64,000 nucleotides of DNA from the NCBI RefSeq assembly GCF_900115045.1, contig NZ_FOVC01000005.1, forward strand, positions 1 through 64,000, given 5' to 3'. Positions 31,487 through 39,657 of the stretch are shown piece after piece (the first letter of the stretch is position 1; every line of letters starts with the position of its first letter). Below the pieces are notes generated by a model, which was given only the letters and a program-made list of their open reading frames with translations, did no database searches and was not told where the DNA came from. Origin of the DNA: Izhakiella capsodis (lineage in GTDB: Bacteria > Pseudomonadota > Gammaproteobacteria > Enterobacterales > Enterobacteriaceae). The position numbers were made by a program, and so were the translations under genes.

Positions 31487-33634
31487 TCAGTAATATTTCT
31501 CAGAGGCTGTCAGTGCAGTTCCTGCATGGAGTACGACGTCATCAGCCGTTTTACAGAGAAGCACCTTGTACTGACCAGCCCGGGTGACCCAGGCAGCCAC
31601 TTTCTCATCCCAGCTCGCTACCACGCGCGGCTCCAGCTGCAGCTCGACCTCACAACTTTCACCCGGCTTAAGATACACACGTTTAAATGCAGCAAGGCGC
31701 AGAACAAAGTGGCGATCGTCTGGCTCAACAAACAGCAGCGGCACGTCTGCACCGGCGCGACGTCCACAGTTAGTGACCCTGAACGAGGCTATAATATTCT
31801 TCCCGTCGGAGGTGACTTTCAGAGCGTCATACTCAAAGGTGGTGTAGCTCAGCCCATGGCCAAATGAAAACAGCGGCGTCTGTTGCATGCGGGCGTGCCA
31901 GCGATAGCCAACATCGGAGCCTTCAACATTATAGTCTATGTGGATGATGCCGCCCTTAACGGGCGTGCCCGGCAGGGAAGTGGTGCTGGCCGGATCGATC
32001 TGCGCCGGGTGCGGCAACTGCTCCTCAGAGGACGGAAAAGTAACAGGCAGACGACCTGATGGATTAACCCGGCCAAACAGCACGCCGGCAATCGCCTCGC
32101 CGCCGCCGGAGCCGGGATACCAGGCTTCCAATACCGCCGGCACCGCCTCAAGCCACGGCATCGTCACCGGACCGCCGGTTTCCAGTACCACAATGGTTTT
32201 GGGATGCGTCGCTGCCAGCGTTGTGATCAGCGTATTCTGGGCGTCGCTGAGACTTAGCCCCTGTGCGTCCAGCGCTTCGGACCGCCATTCGTCCGCAAAG
32301 ACAATAACCGCATCCGCCCGGCGTGCGGCGCTGACGGCTTCAGCCAGATTATCGCCGCTGAGATAGTTAACCTCCGCCGCGCCCGATTCTGCGCGTATAG
32401 CGTGAAGTGGCGATGACGGCTGGTAGACCTTGTCTGTCTGTATGCCCATGAAGTTCACGCCCGGCAGGCGCAGGCTGTCCACCGGCGTTACGCACGACGA
32501 ACCGCCGCCTGCCAGCACGCCGTGATCGGCATGCGCGCCCACGACCAGCAGTCTCCCGGCACCGCGCGCCAGCGGCAGCGTATCTCCGGCATTTTTAAGC
32601 AGAACAATCCCCTGCTCAGCCTCACGTTGAGCGATCTGGCGATGTGCCATGTAATCGATATCGCCATGGGGGCGGGCGACATTTTCAACGGCGCCAACGG
32701 CAAACAGGCTGCGCAGGATGCGGCGTACCATGTCGTCAATGCGGCTCTGTGGCACACGCCCCTCGACCACGGCTTTCCTCAGTGGCTCGCCAAACCAGAC
32801 ATTTTCGTCGAGGTTGGCACCGGACTGCACGTCCAGCCCGGCGAGTGCGGCTTTTTCGGAGGAATGCGTGGCGCCCCAGTCTGACATCGCCCAGCCCGGA
32901 TACCGCCAGTCACCCTTGAGGATATCATTAAGCAGATGCGCGTTTTCAGATGCCCAGTCGCCGTTGACCAGGTTATAGCCGGGCATCACCGAGCCGGGTT
33001 TCCCCGTCTCGATGGCCAGCTCAAACGCCAGCAGGTCCGACTGACGCATAGCCGCTTCGCTCAAATCGGAGCTGGCGACGACCCGTCCGGTTTCCTGTGG
33101 GTTGATGGCAAAATGCTTGACGGTTGAAACCACATGCTGCGACTGGATGCCGCGCACGGAGTGTCCGGCTATAATGCCGGTGAGCAGCGGATCTTCAGAA
33201 AGGTATTCGAAGTTACGACCGCCGCGGGGTTCGCGGACAAGGTTAGCGCCGCCTGCCAGCTGAACTTTAAAGCCTTTGGCAAACGCCTCCCGGCCGACCA
33301 CCTCACCGGTCTGTTCAGCCATTTCAGGACTAAAGGTCGATGCCAGCATCAGGCCTGAGGCCAGCGCCGTGGCGTTATCGCCCGGACGAACGTTTCCTGG
33401 CGCGGTGACGCCGAGGCTGGCGTCAGTCTGTTGCATCGCCGGGATGCCCAGGCGCGGAATACCCGGGTAGTAAGCGGCGGAGCCTATCGCGCCTTCCGGC
33501 AGCGGTTCGTCGCCCATCGGGATTGCCATCGGCCCTGACAGCCAGGCGTATTTCTCATCTTCCGTCATCTGCGCCAGCACGAGGCCAGCCTTTTCATCGG
33601 CCGTCAGGCCTTCTTTTTGCCAGTCATAGTTCAT
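31487..33634 (-). CDS. Glycoside hydrolase family 3 beta-glucosidase
   Basis: A 715-residue intact enzyme without signal peptide, so cytoplasmic. The N-terminal barrel carries KHF (residues 173-175) and the nucleophile motif MSDWGATH with Asp252. The second domain starts around GIVLLKNAGDTLPL. A C-terminal fibronectin-III-like domain (RVTNCGRRAGADVPLLFV) completes the family layout. Likely substrates are plant aryl-beta-glucosides or cellobiose-type sugars. It lies between a decayed integrase/toxin region and a second prophage end, so it may be element cargo; it is the only long intact gene there. The opposite-strand frames are GC-rich shadows. Confidence 0.9.
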   Translation of the reverse strand: MNYDWQKEGLTADEKAGLVLAQMTEDEKYAWLSGPMAIPMGDEPLPEGAIGSAAYYPGIPRLGIPAMQQTDASLGVTAPGNVRPGDNATALASGLMLASTFSPEMAEQTGEVVGREAFAKGFKVQLAGGANLVREPRGGRNFEYLSEDPLLTGIIAGHSVRGIQSQHVVSTVKHFAINPQETGRVVASSDLSEAAMRQSDLLAFELAIETGKPGSVMPGYNLVNGDWASENAHLLNDILKGDWRYPGWAMSDWGATHSSEKAALAGLDVQSGANLDENVWFGEPLRKAVVEGRVPQSRIDDMVRRILRSLFAVGAVENVARPHGDIDYMAHRQIAQREAEQGIVLLKNAGDTLPLARGAGRLLVVGAHADHGVLAGGGSSCVTPVDSLRLPGVNFMGIQTDKVYQPSSPLHAIRAESGAAEVNYLSGDNLAEAVSAARRADAVIVFADEWRSEALDAQGLSLSDAQNTLITTLAATHPKTIVVLETGGPVTMPWLEAVPAVLEAWYPGSGGGEAIAGVLFGRVNPSGRLPVTFPSSEEQLPHPAQIDPASTTSLPGTPVKGGIIHIDYNVEGSDVGYRWHARMQQTPLFSFGHGLSYTTFEYDALKVTSDGKNIIASFRVTNCGRRAGADVPLLFVEPDDRHFVLRLAAFKRVYLKPGESCEVELQLEPRVVASWDEKVAAWVTRAGQYKVLLCKTADDVVLHAGTALTASEKYY

Positions 33635-33843
33635 CTGCTCTCCTTTTTTACCGTTAATCTGCCGGCGCGTCAGGCGTTACCTCCGGCCGATATTTTAAGT
33701 ACGCTGACCAGCTGCATACTGCATTAAGGATTTCACTGAGCGGTCGTGAAAGCCGTCTTTTATCCAACCCACGGCAATCCTGATAAGCGCGCGTCCCCCG
33801 TGGACACAATATTTTCCGTCACGCTGCATCAGGGATTCTGCAC

Positions 33844-34074
33844 CTATAGCAGGATCTGCCCCCGCATTTTGCATACCTCCAGGGCAACCGGGCTGATATA
33901 AACGGCCTCAATGGCAAACAGGCGGTCATCATCCGGATCGGTGGAGAAAAAGTTACAACGCGGCGGAGGTTTTACACCCTGCCATTTGGTCGAACTTGTC
34001 CAATCACTCGTCAGCAAAGAAATAAGTTTTGAACAGTCTAACGGTTTATGTGATGGGTGAATAAAAGACATCAT
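33844..34074 (-). CDS. Hypothetical small ORF (uncertain)
   Basis: A 76-codon frame (MSFIHPSHKPLDCSKLISLLTSDW ... VALEVCKMRGQILL). Upstream on the same strand another stretch without ATG (about 34370 to 34166) reads IDNILRSRPIVRQYSERDISKIQDEIVAMKMEHRRL, a charged helical pattern that looks like a gene remnant. I do not recognise either; together they may be one decayed gene. Confidence 0.3.
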   Translation of the reverse strand: MMSFIHPSHKPLDCSKLISLLTSDWTSSTKWQGVKPPPRCNFFSTDPDDDRLFAIEAVYISPVALEVCKMRGQILL

Positions 34075-34367
34075 TGTTTTGTAACTCTTCTATTATATGA
34101 CATCTTCAGGATATGATTCTTTGACGAGTCTATCTTGCTTAAGTCGAGAAGCTTCGAAATTTCCTAAATCTTTGATATGGATTTTACTTGTAACTGCGGG
34201 ATTTTCTTTCTGCGATCCACGCAAAATTTTTCGTCGCGGCGTACAAGGCGCCTATGTTCCATTTTCATAGCAACTATTTCATCCTGGATTTTTGAAATAT
34301 CTCTTTCAGAATACTGCCTGACAATAGGTCTGCTTCTTAAGATATTATCTATAAACCAATTTTTAAG

Positions 34368-34630
34368 TTATCCGGGCTAACCTTTATCATTGATGACAGC
34401 GAAATTTTGCAAGATGAAGCGCTGGATGATGTGACCGTGGCGGGCGTAGTCACTCACATTCTCATCGCATTTGAAGTAAGTAATGTGCCGTTTTGAAGAT
34501 AACGATTAACATCAGCCAATCATCATAATGACATTGTGGGCTTTATCTTCGCGTTAAATTAAATAGCAATCTAATTCAGTACCTTATGCTATTTGTCGGT
34601 TTTTTGCAGGGGACGCCATTTCCTTGTCGC
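34368..34630 (+). repeat. Right-end repeat, copy B
   Basis: A diverged copy of 28721-28984, starting TTATCCGGGC. It includes the last 44 codons of a UmuD'-like gene (IIDDSEILQDEALDDVTVAGVVTHILI to the stop at 34495) and the AT-rich stretch to CGCCATT at 34620. The upstream part of the gene is missing, so this is a remnant of a second prophage's right end. Confidence 0.75.
34601..34620 (+). other. Putative attachment core (attR-like), copy B
   Basis: TTTTTGCAGGGGACGCCATT differs from the copy at 28965-28984 in one base and from the 3' end of E. coli argW (TGCAGGGGACACCA) in one base within that stretch. Beyond it lies host DNA leading to mlaA. Confidence 0.5.
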
Positions 34631-35377
34631 CATCATGCTTGAAGAGGACTTCGCCTGTTATCTCGGCAAGATACTGAACGCTTCATTCGCATGAAATAGC
34701 CACCATCCTTTACCTTTTCGATCGGCATCATGGCATGGGGCCGGACGTGTTTGCTGAAAATACGCCACCAATAATTCGGTTATCAGAGGATTGATTTCAG
34801 TGCTCAGTGGCATGCAGGAAGCGGCTGCGTCAGGATGATAGTAACCTTGCGCTATTGGGGGTGAGGACCATACAACATACGGCCTGCAGTAGTATGATCC
34901 TAGCGTGGGTGCCTGACAAAAAATGTTAACCTTATTGCCAGAGAATGATAAACAGATCGGTATGATCCAACGTGGTATTTAGCCGCTGAGAACCGAGGCT
35001 GACGAGCAGGCTGATTGGCTGTCTTTAAAGATTTTTTGGCCGCAGATGCCAAAAAAATGTTACCGGCTTGCGGAGTATTGTATATTTCCGTAACAGATGG
35101 CGTTTCATCTGCCCCTGTGGCAGTAAAAATTGCTTCTGAACTATTTCCTTCATCGCTGACATTTGATGACAATAATGTCAGTGCGTTGATATTCTGCTTA
35201 GCATCAGATACAGGCTAGCACCCGCATTTCTCGCGATGGTCGCGCTAATCTGAAGTCGTGAGGCTGGCGTGGTATTAATGCAATATCGTCTTTTGATGGT
35301 CATCAAAAGTTAATGATGAAGATAACTCAGCAGCAGCCGGGAGAGTAAGAAATGACTAATAGCACAGGAAGACCCCT
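34621..35377. other. Gene-free flank between element end and mlaA
   Basis: No convincing gene is present. Two opposed frames around 34900-35218 overlap and neither has an RBS or known pattern. CTTTTGATG and CATCAAAAG (35290-35309) form a 9-bp inverted repeat about 70 bases before mlaA, possibly an operator or a hairpin in the mlaA leader. No intact tRNA or yfdC homologue is seen. Confidence 0.5.
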
Positions 35378-36142
35378 ATGAATTTTCGCCTGACTGGTTT
35401 GGCGCTGGCCAGCGTCCTTCTGGCTGGTTGCGCCAGCTCCAAACCGGCGGATAAACCCCAGGGGCGTTCTGACCCCCTGGAAGGCTTCAACCGCACGATG
35501 TTTGATTTTAACTACAATGTGGTCGATCCCTATGTTTTACGGCCGGTTGCAGTCGCGTGGCGAGACTATGTGCCGATGCCGGCGCGTACGGGTATGAGTA
35601 ATTTTCTCAGTAATCTTGGTGAACCCGCCAGCATGGTTAACAGTATCCTGAGAGGTAACGTTAATGCTGCTGGTATTCACTTTACCCGTTTTTTCCTCAA
35701 TACGGTGCTCGGCATGGGTGGATTTATTGACGTTGCTGACAAAGCTAATCCACGGCTGGCGCGAACGGATGCGGTACGCTTTGGCACTACGCTTGGTTCC
35801 TACGGTGTTGGCTATGGGCCTTATGTGCAGCTGCCATTTTACGGTAGTTTCACTTTGCGCCAGGACGGGGGCGATTATGTTGACGATCTCTACCCTGTGT
35901 TAAGTTGGCTAACTTTCTGGATGACTGCCGGTAAGTGGGTATTGCAGGGCATTGAAACCCGTGCAGAACTACTGGGTTCTGATGCCATTTTGCGTAATTC
36001 AAAAGATCCTTACATCTTCGTACGTGAAGCTTATTTCCAGCATAACGATTTTCTCGCCAACGGTGGCAAGCTTAAACCAGAGATCAATCCGAATGCTGCG
36101 GCCATTCAGGGCGATCTGAAGGAGATTGACTCCGGAGATTAG
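35378..36142 (+). CDS. mlaA: MlaA outer-membrane lipoprotein
   Basis: A 254-residue lipoprotein with signal peptide and lipobox LLAGC (Cys18). The body matches MlaA throughout (DPLEGFNRTMFDFNYNVVDPYVLRPVA, FARFFLNT-type segment FTRFFLNTVLGMGGFIDVA, YGVGYGPYVQLPFYG). MlaA works with porins and MlaC to remove misplaced phospholipids from the outer leaflet and return them to the inner membrane. It converges with fadL across a shared terminator, the same neighbourhood as in E. coli. Confidence 0.96.
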   Translation: MNFRLTGLALASVLLAGCASSKPADKPQGRSDPLEGFNRTMFDFNYNVVDPYVLRPVAVAWRDYVPMPARTGMSNFLSNLGEPASMVNSILRGNVNAAGIHFTRFFLNTVLGMGGFIDVADKANPRLARTDAVRFGTTLGSYGVGYGPYVQLPFYGSFTLRQDGGDYVDDLYPVLSWLTFWMTAGKWVLQGIETRAELLGSDAILRNSKDPYIFVREAYFQHNDFLANGGKLKPEINPNAAAIQGDLKEIDSGD

Positions 36143-36150
36143 CCTGGTGC

Positions 36151-36182
36151 AAAAAAAAGACCACTTGAAGTGGTCTTTTTTT
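36151..36182. terminator. Bidirectional terminator between mlaA and fadL
   Basis: An A8 run, GACCACTT, GA, AGTGGTC and T7 form a symmetrical hairpin that serves both converging genes. Confidence 0.9.
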
Positions 36183-36193
36183 CCAGTGGACGG

Positions 36194-37531
36194 TCAGAAT
36201 TTATAGTTAAATTCGGCGCCGTACAACCAGGCCTTGCCATCAGAATTAAAGGTATAAGGCACGGGTGTGCCGCCGGCGGCTCTGGTTGCGGCAAGGTCGG
36301 TACCCTCTTTGACGGTAACTTTTTGACCGTGCATGTAAGAGATGCCAAGGTCGACAGACGCGTTTTCATTGAAGGCATAGCTGGTGCCAAGGCTCAGCCA
36401 TAAACGGTCCTGATCCGGAATGGAAATGGAGCGCTTCTCAGAAGGCACCGGGCTGTCATCAAAGGCGATACCAGCGCGGAAGGTCCAGTTATCATCGTAG
36501 AAATAAGAGGTTCCCAGTGCGATACGATAAACGTCCCGATAATCTTCTTGTTTATAAAACAGTGTCTGACCATTCGTGCCAGTGGCTTTAAGCTCCTGGA
36601 ACTGACTCCAGCTGGTGTAAGCCATGCTGTAGTGGACTGCCCATTTCGGCGCCACTTTATGGTAGCCAGAAAGCTCCCAGATTTCAGGTAAATTAAGCGT
36701 CAGAGAGCCAGGAATTGTGCTGCCGCTGGTGCCGAAAGGCAGGCCGAACTGACCGGCGACAGGATTGAGCTGACTTGGGATACTGCTGTTATAATTACCG
36801 TTAAAATCGATTTTAACTTCTGAACGATATGTAAAGCCAAAGCGATTGTTTTCATCCACCTCGTAAAGGATACCGGCGTTCCAGCCGTAACCCCATTCAT
36901 TACCTTTAAGCCGGCCGACCTGGGTATCTGTGGGTATCGCAGGTAACCCCACGGCAGGTAGCTGTGAACCCAGTTCGCCAGCGTAACGCTCAATTTTAGC
37001 TCGTGCGTATACCGCATCGAAACCTACACCAAAGCTAAAATGACGATTGAGGCGATAGGCGCTGCTCAGATTGAGGTTCGTAGTCATCAGGTCAGTTTTA
37101 CCGCCGTAGCCACCAGCAGCGTAACTATCATTGTATTCTGTCGCGAGTCCATAATTGCTGGTTGCCGAGGCGCCAACCCACCATTGATCGTTGATCGGAT
37201 AAACATAGTGGACGTTGGGGATCCACTGATTGGGAGCAATGTTTTTCGCATCAAGGCTGTTACCTGAAGCCGTTCGACCAGTAATATCTACGCCAGGGTC
37301 GACGTAAACGGCGCCAATTGAAAACATTGTGCGATCCATCAACGCCATGGTGGCCGGGTTACGACTGGCAGAAGCCGCCGTATCCCCTATAGCACCTTCG
37401 CCTGAGTATGCGCGCCCCAGGCCGACAGCTGAAAATTCGTTGAGCTGAAAGCCCGCAGCTGAAACATGTGTTGCAACAAGTGCCACTGCTGCCGCCAATG
37501 CAGAGTTTGCAAACAGGTTTTTATGGTTCAT
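36194..37531 (-). CDS. fadL: FadL long-chain fatty acid transporter
   Basis: The start is ATG 37531, eight bases after GAGG; the GTG two codons earlier is less likely. The 445-residue precursor has a signal peptide ending near HVSA-AGF. The mature N-terminus AGFQLNEFSAVGLGRAYSGEGAIGD is the hatch-domain signature, with the NPATM motif soon after. The C-terminus ends LYGAEFNYKF, with the terminal Phe of outer-membrane barrels. It brings long-chain fatty acids across the outer membrane for the Fad pathway and is also used by phages. FadR sites lie upstream. Confidence 0.96.
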   Translation of the reverse strand: MNHKNLFANSALAAAVALVATHVSAAGFQLNEFSAVGLGRAYSGEGAIGDTAASASRNPATMALMDRTMFSIGAVYVDPGVDITGRTASGNSLDAKNIAPNQWIPNVHYVYPINDQWWVGASATSNYGLATEYNDSYAAGGYGGKTDLMTTNLNLSSAYRLNRHFSFGVGFDAVYARAKIERYAGELGSQLPAVGLPAIPTDTQVGRLKGNEWGYGWNAGILYEVDENNRFGFTYRSEVKIDFNGNYNSSIPSQLNPVAGQFGLPFGTSGSTIPGSLTLNLPEIWELSGYHKVAPKWAVHYSMAYTSWSQFQELKATGTNGQTLFYKQEDYRDVYRIALGTSYFYDDNWTFRAGIAFDDSPVPSEKRSISIPDQDRLWLSLGTSYAFNENASVDLGISYMHGQKVTVKEGTDLAATRAAGGTPVPYTFNSDGKAWLYGAEFNYKF

Positions 37532-37599
37532 GGCCACAACCTCATTATTTAAATTTTAAATATATTTTACATCGGGTAACAATTGATCGCGGATTGTAG

Positions 37600-37640
37600 G
37601 GGCTGGTCTACCCCTGACAAATCAGACCAGTGGGTCTAGT
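37600..37640 (-). promoter_or_regulatory. Two FadR operator candidates upstream of fadL
   Basis: GGCTGGTCTACC (37601-37612) and, on the minus strand, CACTGGTCTGATTTG (37619-37633) match the two FadR half-patterns known at E. coli fadL. They lie about 70-100 bases before the fadL start and would repress it when acyl-CoA is low. Confidence 0.7.
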
Positions 37641-37875
37641 ATAAGTACAGCTTGTGTTGAAGTTACAATATTGTTTTCTATATGTGTCTAGAATGTTTTA
37701 AAAAGGCGATCATCTTAACAAAATCTTTCTCTCTGGTTTTCATTCATTCACCGGATATGCGGCAGATCAATTTTTTTGCCGATAACGCGCAGGAACACTG
37801 TCTGTGCGTTAATACAGGAGTAAACTGCAGGCCGTGATAAAGCCTTTAACCTGTCGGAACTCCAAGGAGCCAGAT

Positions 37876-38172
37876 TTGAAAAACTCTCTGAATCAATGCA
37901 GCGCAAATGAAACCGCTGCCTGTTGCTGTGTAGATGTTGGCACCGTAATGGACAATTCTGATTGCGACGCCTCTTGGCGACATCTCTATGCCGATCAGCA
38001 GCAGGCACAGCAGTCACTGGCTGCGCTGACGGAAAAAGCACGTGCGGTTGAATCTGAACCCTGCATCATTTCATCCCGCTTTGAGGAAGATGCTGCTGGC
38101 GTGTGGCTGGATGTTAATTTTACTTTCAGCTGCCAGGCTGAAGCGCTAATCTTCCAGCTGGGTTTGCGCTAG
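37876..38172 (+). CDS. yfcZ: YfcZ family protein (DUF406)
   Basis: I start it at TTG 37876: AAGGAG lies six bases before, and the YfcZ pattern follows at once (QCSANETAACCCVDVGTVMDNSDC). The longer upstream frame is not needed. The 98-residue product ends EALIFQLGLR, as in E. coli YfcZ. The early cysteines (C8, and C16 to C18 in numbering from this start) are conserved and may bind metal. The function is unknown; the position between fadL and fadI is conserved. Confidence 0.88.
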   Translation: MKNSLNQCSANETAACCCVDVGTVMDNSDCDASWRHLYADQQQAQQSLAALTEKARAVESEPCIISSRFEEDAAGVWLDVNFTFSCQAEALIFQLGLR

Positions 38173-38289
38173 GCGATTTCCTCCGCATCCGGTAGCGTCA
38201 GCTGCCGGTTTTCATGTTAAAGCGTGTTTTTACTCTCAATTTTTTCTCCTGTTGCTTGGCTTAATTCCCCTTTATCGATAAAACTTAGG

Positions 38290-38306
38290 ATCAGGTCTGA
38301 CCACTA
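38290..38306 (+). promoter_or_regulatory. FadR operator upstream of fadIJ
   Basis: ATCAGGTCTGACCACTA resembles the FadR site at E. coli fadI and lies about 45 bases before the fadI ATG, consistent with repression of beta-oxidation in the absence of fatty acids. Confidence 0.7.
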
Positions 38307-38349
38307 AGGCGAGCATGCCGTCGGTCTTTTATTCGTAACAGGTGAAAAG

Positions 38350-39657
38350 ATGAGCCATCAGCCGCGTTTCTCACGACCGGGAGAACGGATTGTCATTACG
38401 CATGGACTTCGTACTCCTTTTGTGCGACAGGCGACGGCTTTCCACGGTATTCCGGCGGTAGAGCTTGGAAAAATGGTGGTAAGCGAGCTGCTTTTTCGCA
38501 GCGAATTACCATCAGAGCTGATTGACCTGCTGGTCTTTGGACAGGTTGTGCCGACGCCAGAGGCACCCAATATCGCTCGTGAGATAGTATTGGGCAGCGG
38601 AATGAGCGTTCATACCGATGCCTATAGCGTCAGTCGCGCCTGCGCGACTAGCTTACAGGCGGTCGCAAACGTTGCGGAAAGGTTATTGGCAGGAACGGCG
38701 CAGATAGGTATAGCTGGTGGTGCTGATTCCAGTTCTGTGTTACCGATTGGTGTCAGTAAAAAGTTGGCATGTCTGCTGGTTGATCTCAATAAAGCCCGCT
38801 CACCAGGAAAAAAACTGTCATTACTCAGACGGCTGCGTCCACGCGACCTGCTGCTGGTAGCGCCGGCAGTCACTGAATATTCCACCGGTCTGCGCATGGG
38901 CGATACCGCAGAACAGATGGCTAAAACGCACGGCATTACGCGTGAAGCCCAGGATAGCTTTGCACATCGCTCCCACCAGCGAGCCGCACGAGCCTGGCAA
39001 CAGGGGCTTCTCAATGATGAAGTGATGACGGCCTATACCGTACCGTTTCGTCAGGCGACTGAGCAGGATAATAATATCCGTCACAACTCCACGTGGGAGA
39101 GTTACAGCCGCCTGCGTCCGGCATTTGATCGTAAACACGGCAGCGTTACCGCGGCGAACAGTACGCCGCTGACCGATGGCGCGGCTGCGGTAATGCTGAT
39201 GACAGAACGGCGAGCCAGGGAGTTGGGTATCACGCCGCTTGGCTATCTCAGGAGCTATGCCTTTAGCGCGATTGATGTCTGGCAGGATATGCTGCTGGGG
39301 CCAACATACGCCTCACCGCTGGCGCTCGATCGTGCGGGTGTGACGCTCAGTGACTTGTCGCTGATCGATATGCATGAAGCTTTCGCCGCCCAGACTCTGG
39401 CTAATATGAAGCTTTTTGCCGATGAACGCTTTGCCCGTGAAATGCTTAACCGGTCACATGCACTGGGTGAGGTCAACGAGGAGCAGTTCAACGTATTAGG
39501 TGGTTCGATTGCTTATGGTCATCCTTTTGCTGCCACAGGTGCCAGAATGATCACTCAGACGTTACGCGAATTGCAGCGCCGGGGGGGTGGTCTGGCGCTG
39601 GTTACCGCCTGTGCGGCTGGTGGCCTGGGTGCGGCGATGGTACTGGAGAGCTATTAA
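38350..39657 (+). CDS. fadI: FadI 3-ketoacyl-CoA thiolase
   Basis: A 435-residue thiolase, one residue off the E. coli length. Catalytic Cys lies in SRACATSLQAVA, and the C-terminal motifs are AYGHPFAATGARM (His) and ALVTACAAGGLGAAMVLE (second Cys). It makes the alpha-like partner FadI of the anaerobic/YfcX complex, releasing acetyl-CoA from 3-ketoacyl-CoA. Its stop is followed at once by the fadJ ATG, so the two are cotranslated. Confidence 0.96.
   Translation: MSHQPRFSRPGERIVITHGLRTPFVRQATAFHGIPAVELGKMVVSELLFRSELPSELIDLLVFGQVVPTPEAPNIAREIVLGSGMSVHTDAYSVSRACATSLQAVANVAERLLAGTAQIGIAGGADSSSVLPIGVSKKLACLLVDLNKARSPGKKLSLLRRLRPRDLLLVAPAVTEYSTGLRMGDTAEQMAKTHGITREAQDSFAHRSHQRAARAWQQGLLNDEVMTAYTVPFRQATEQDNNIRHNSTWESYSRLRPAFDRKHGSVTAANSTPLTDGAAAVMLMTERRARELGITPLGYLRSYAFSAIDVWQDMLLGPTYASPLALDRAGVTLSDLSLIDMHEAFAAQTLANMKLFADERFAREMLNRSHALGEVNEEQFNVLGGSIAYGHPFAATGARMITQTLRELQRRGGGLALVTACAAGGLGAAMVLESY

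Noticed and set aside
32486..33470. Several plus-strand frames inside the GH3 gene
   Set aside because: GC-rich third positions open shadows of a long, clearly coding gene on the other strand.
34900..35218. Opposed open frames on both strands near mlaA
   Set aside because: They overlap one another, have no ribosome site, and read as compositional accidents in the host flank.
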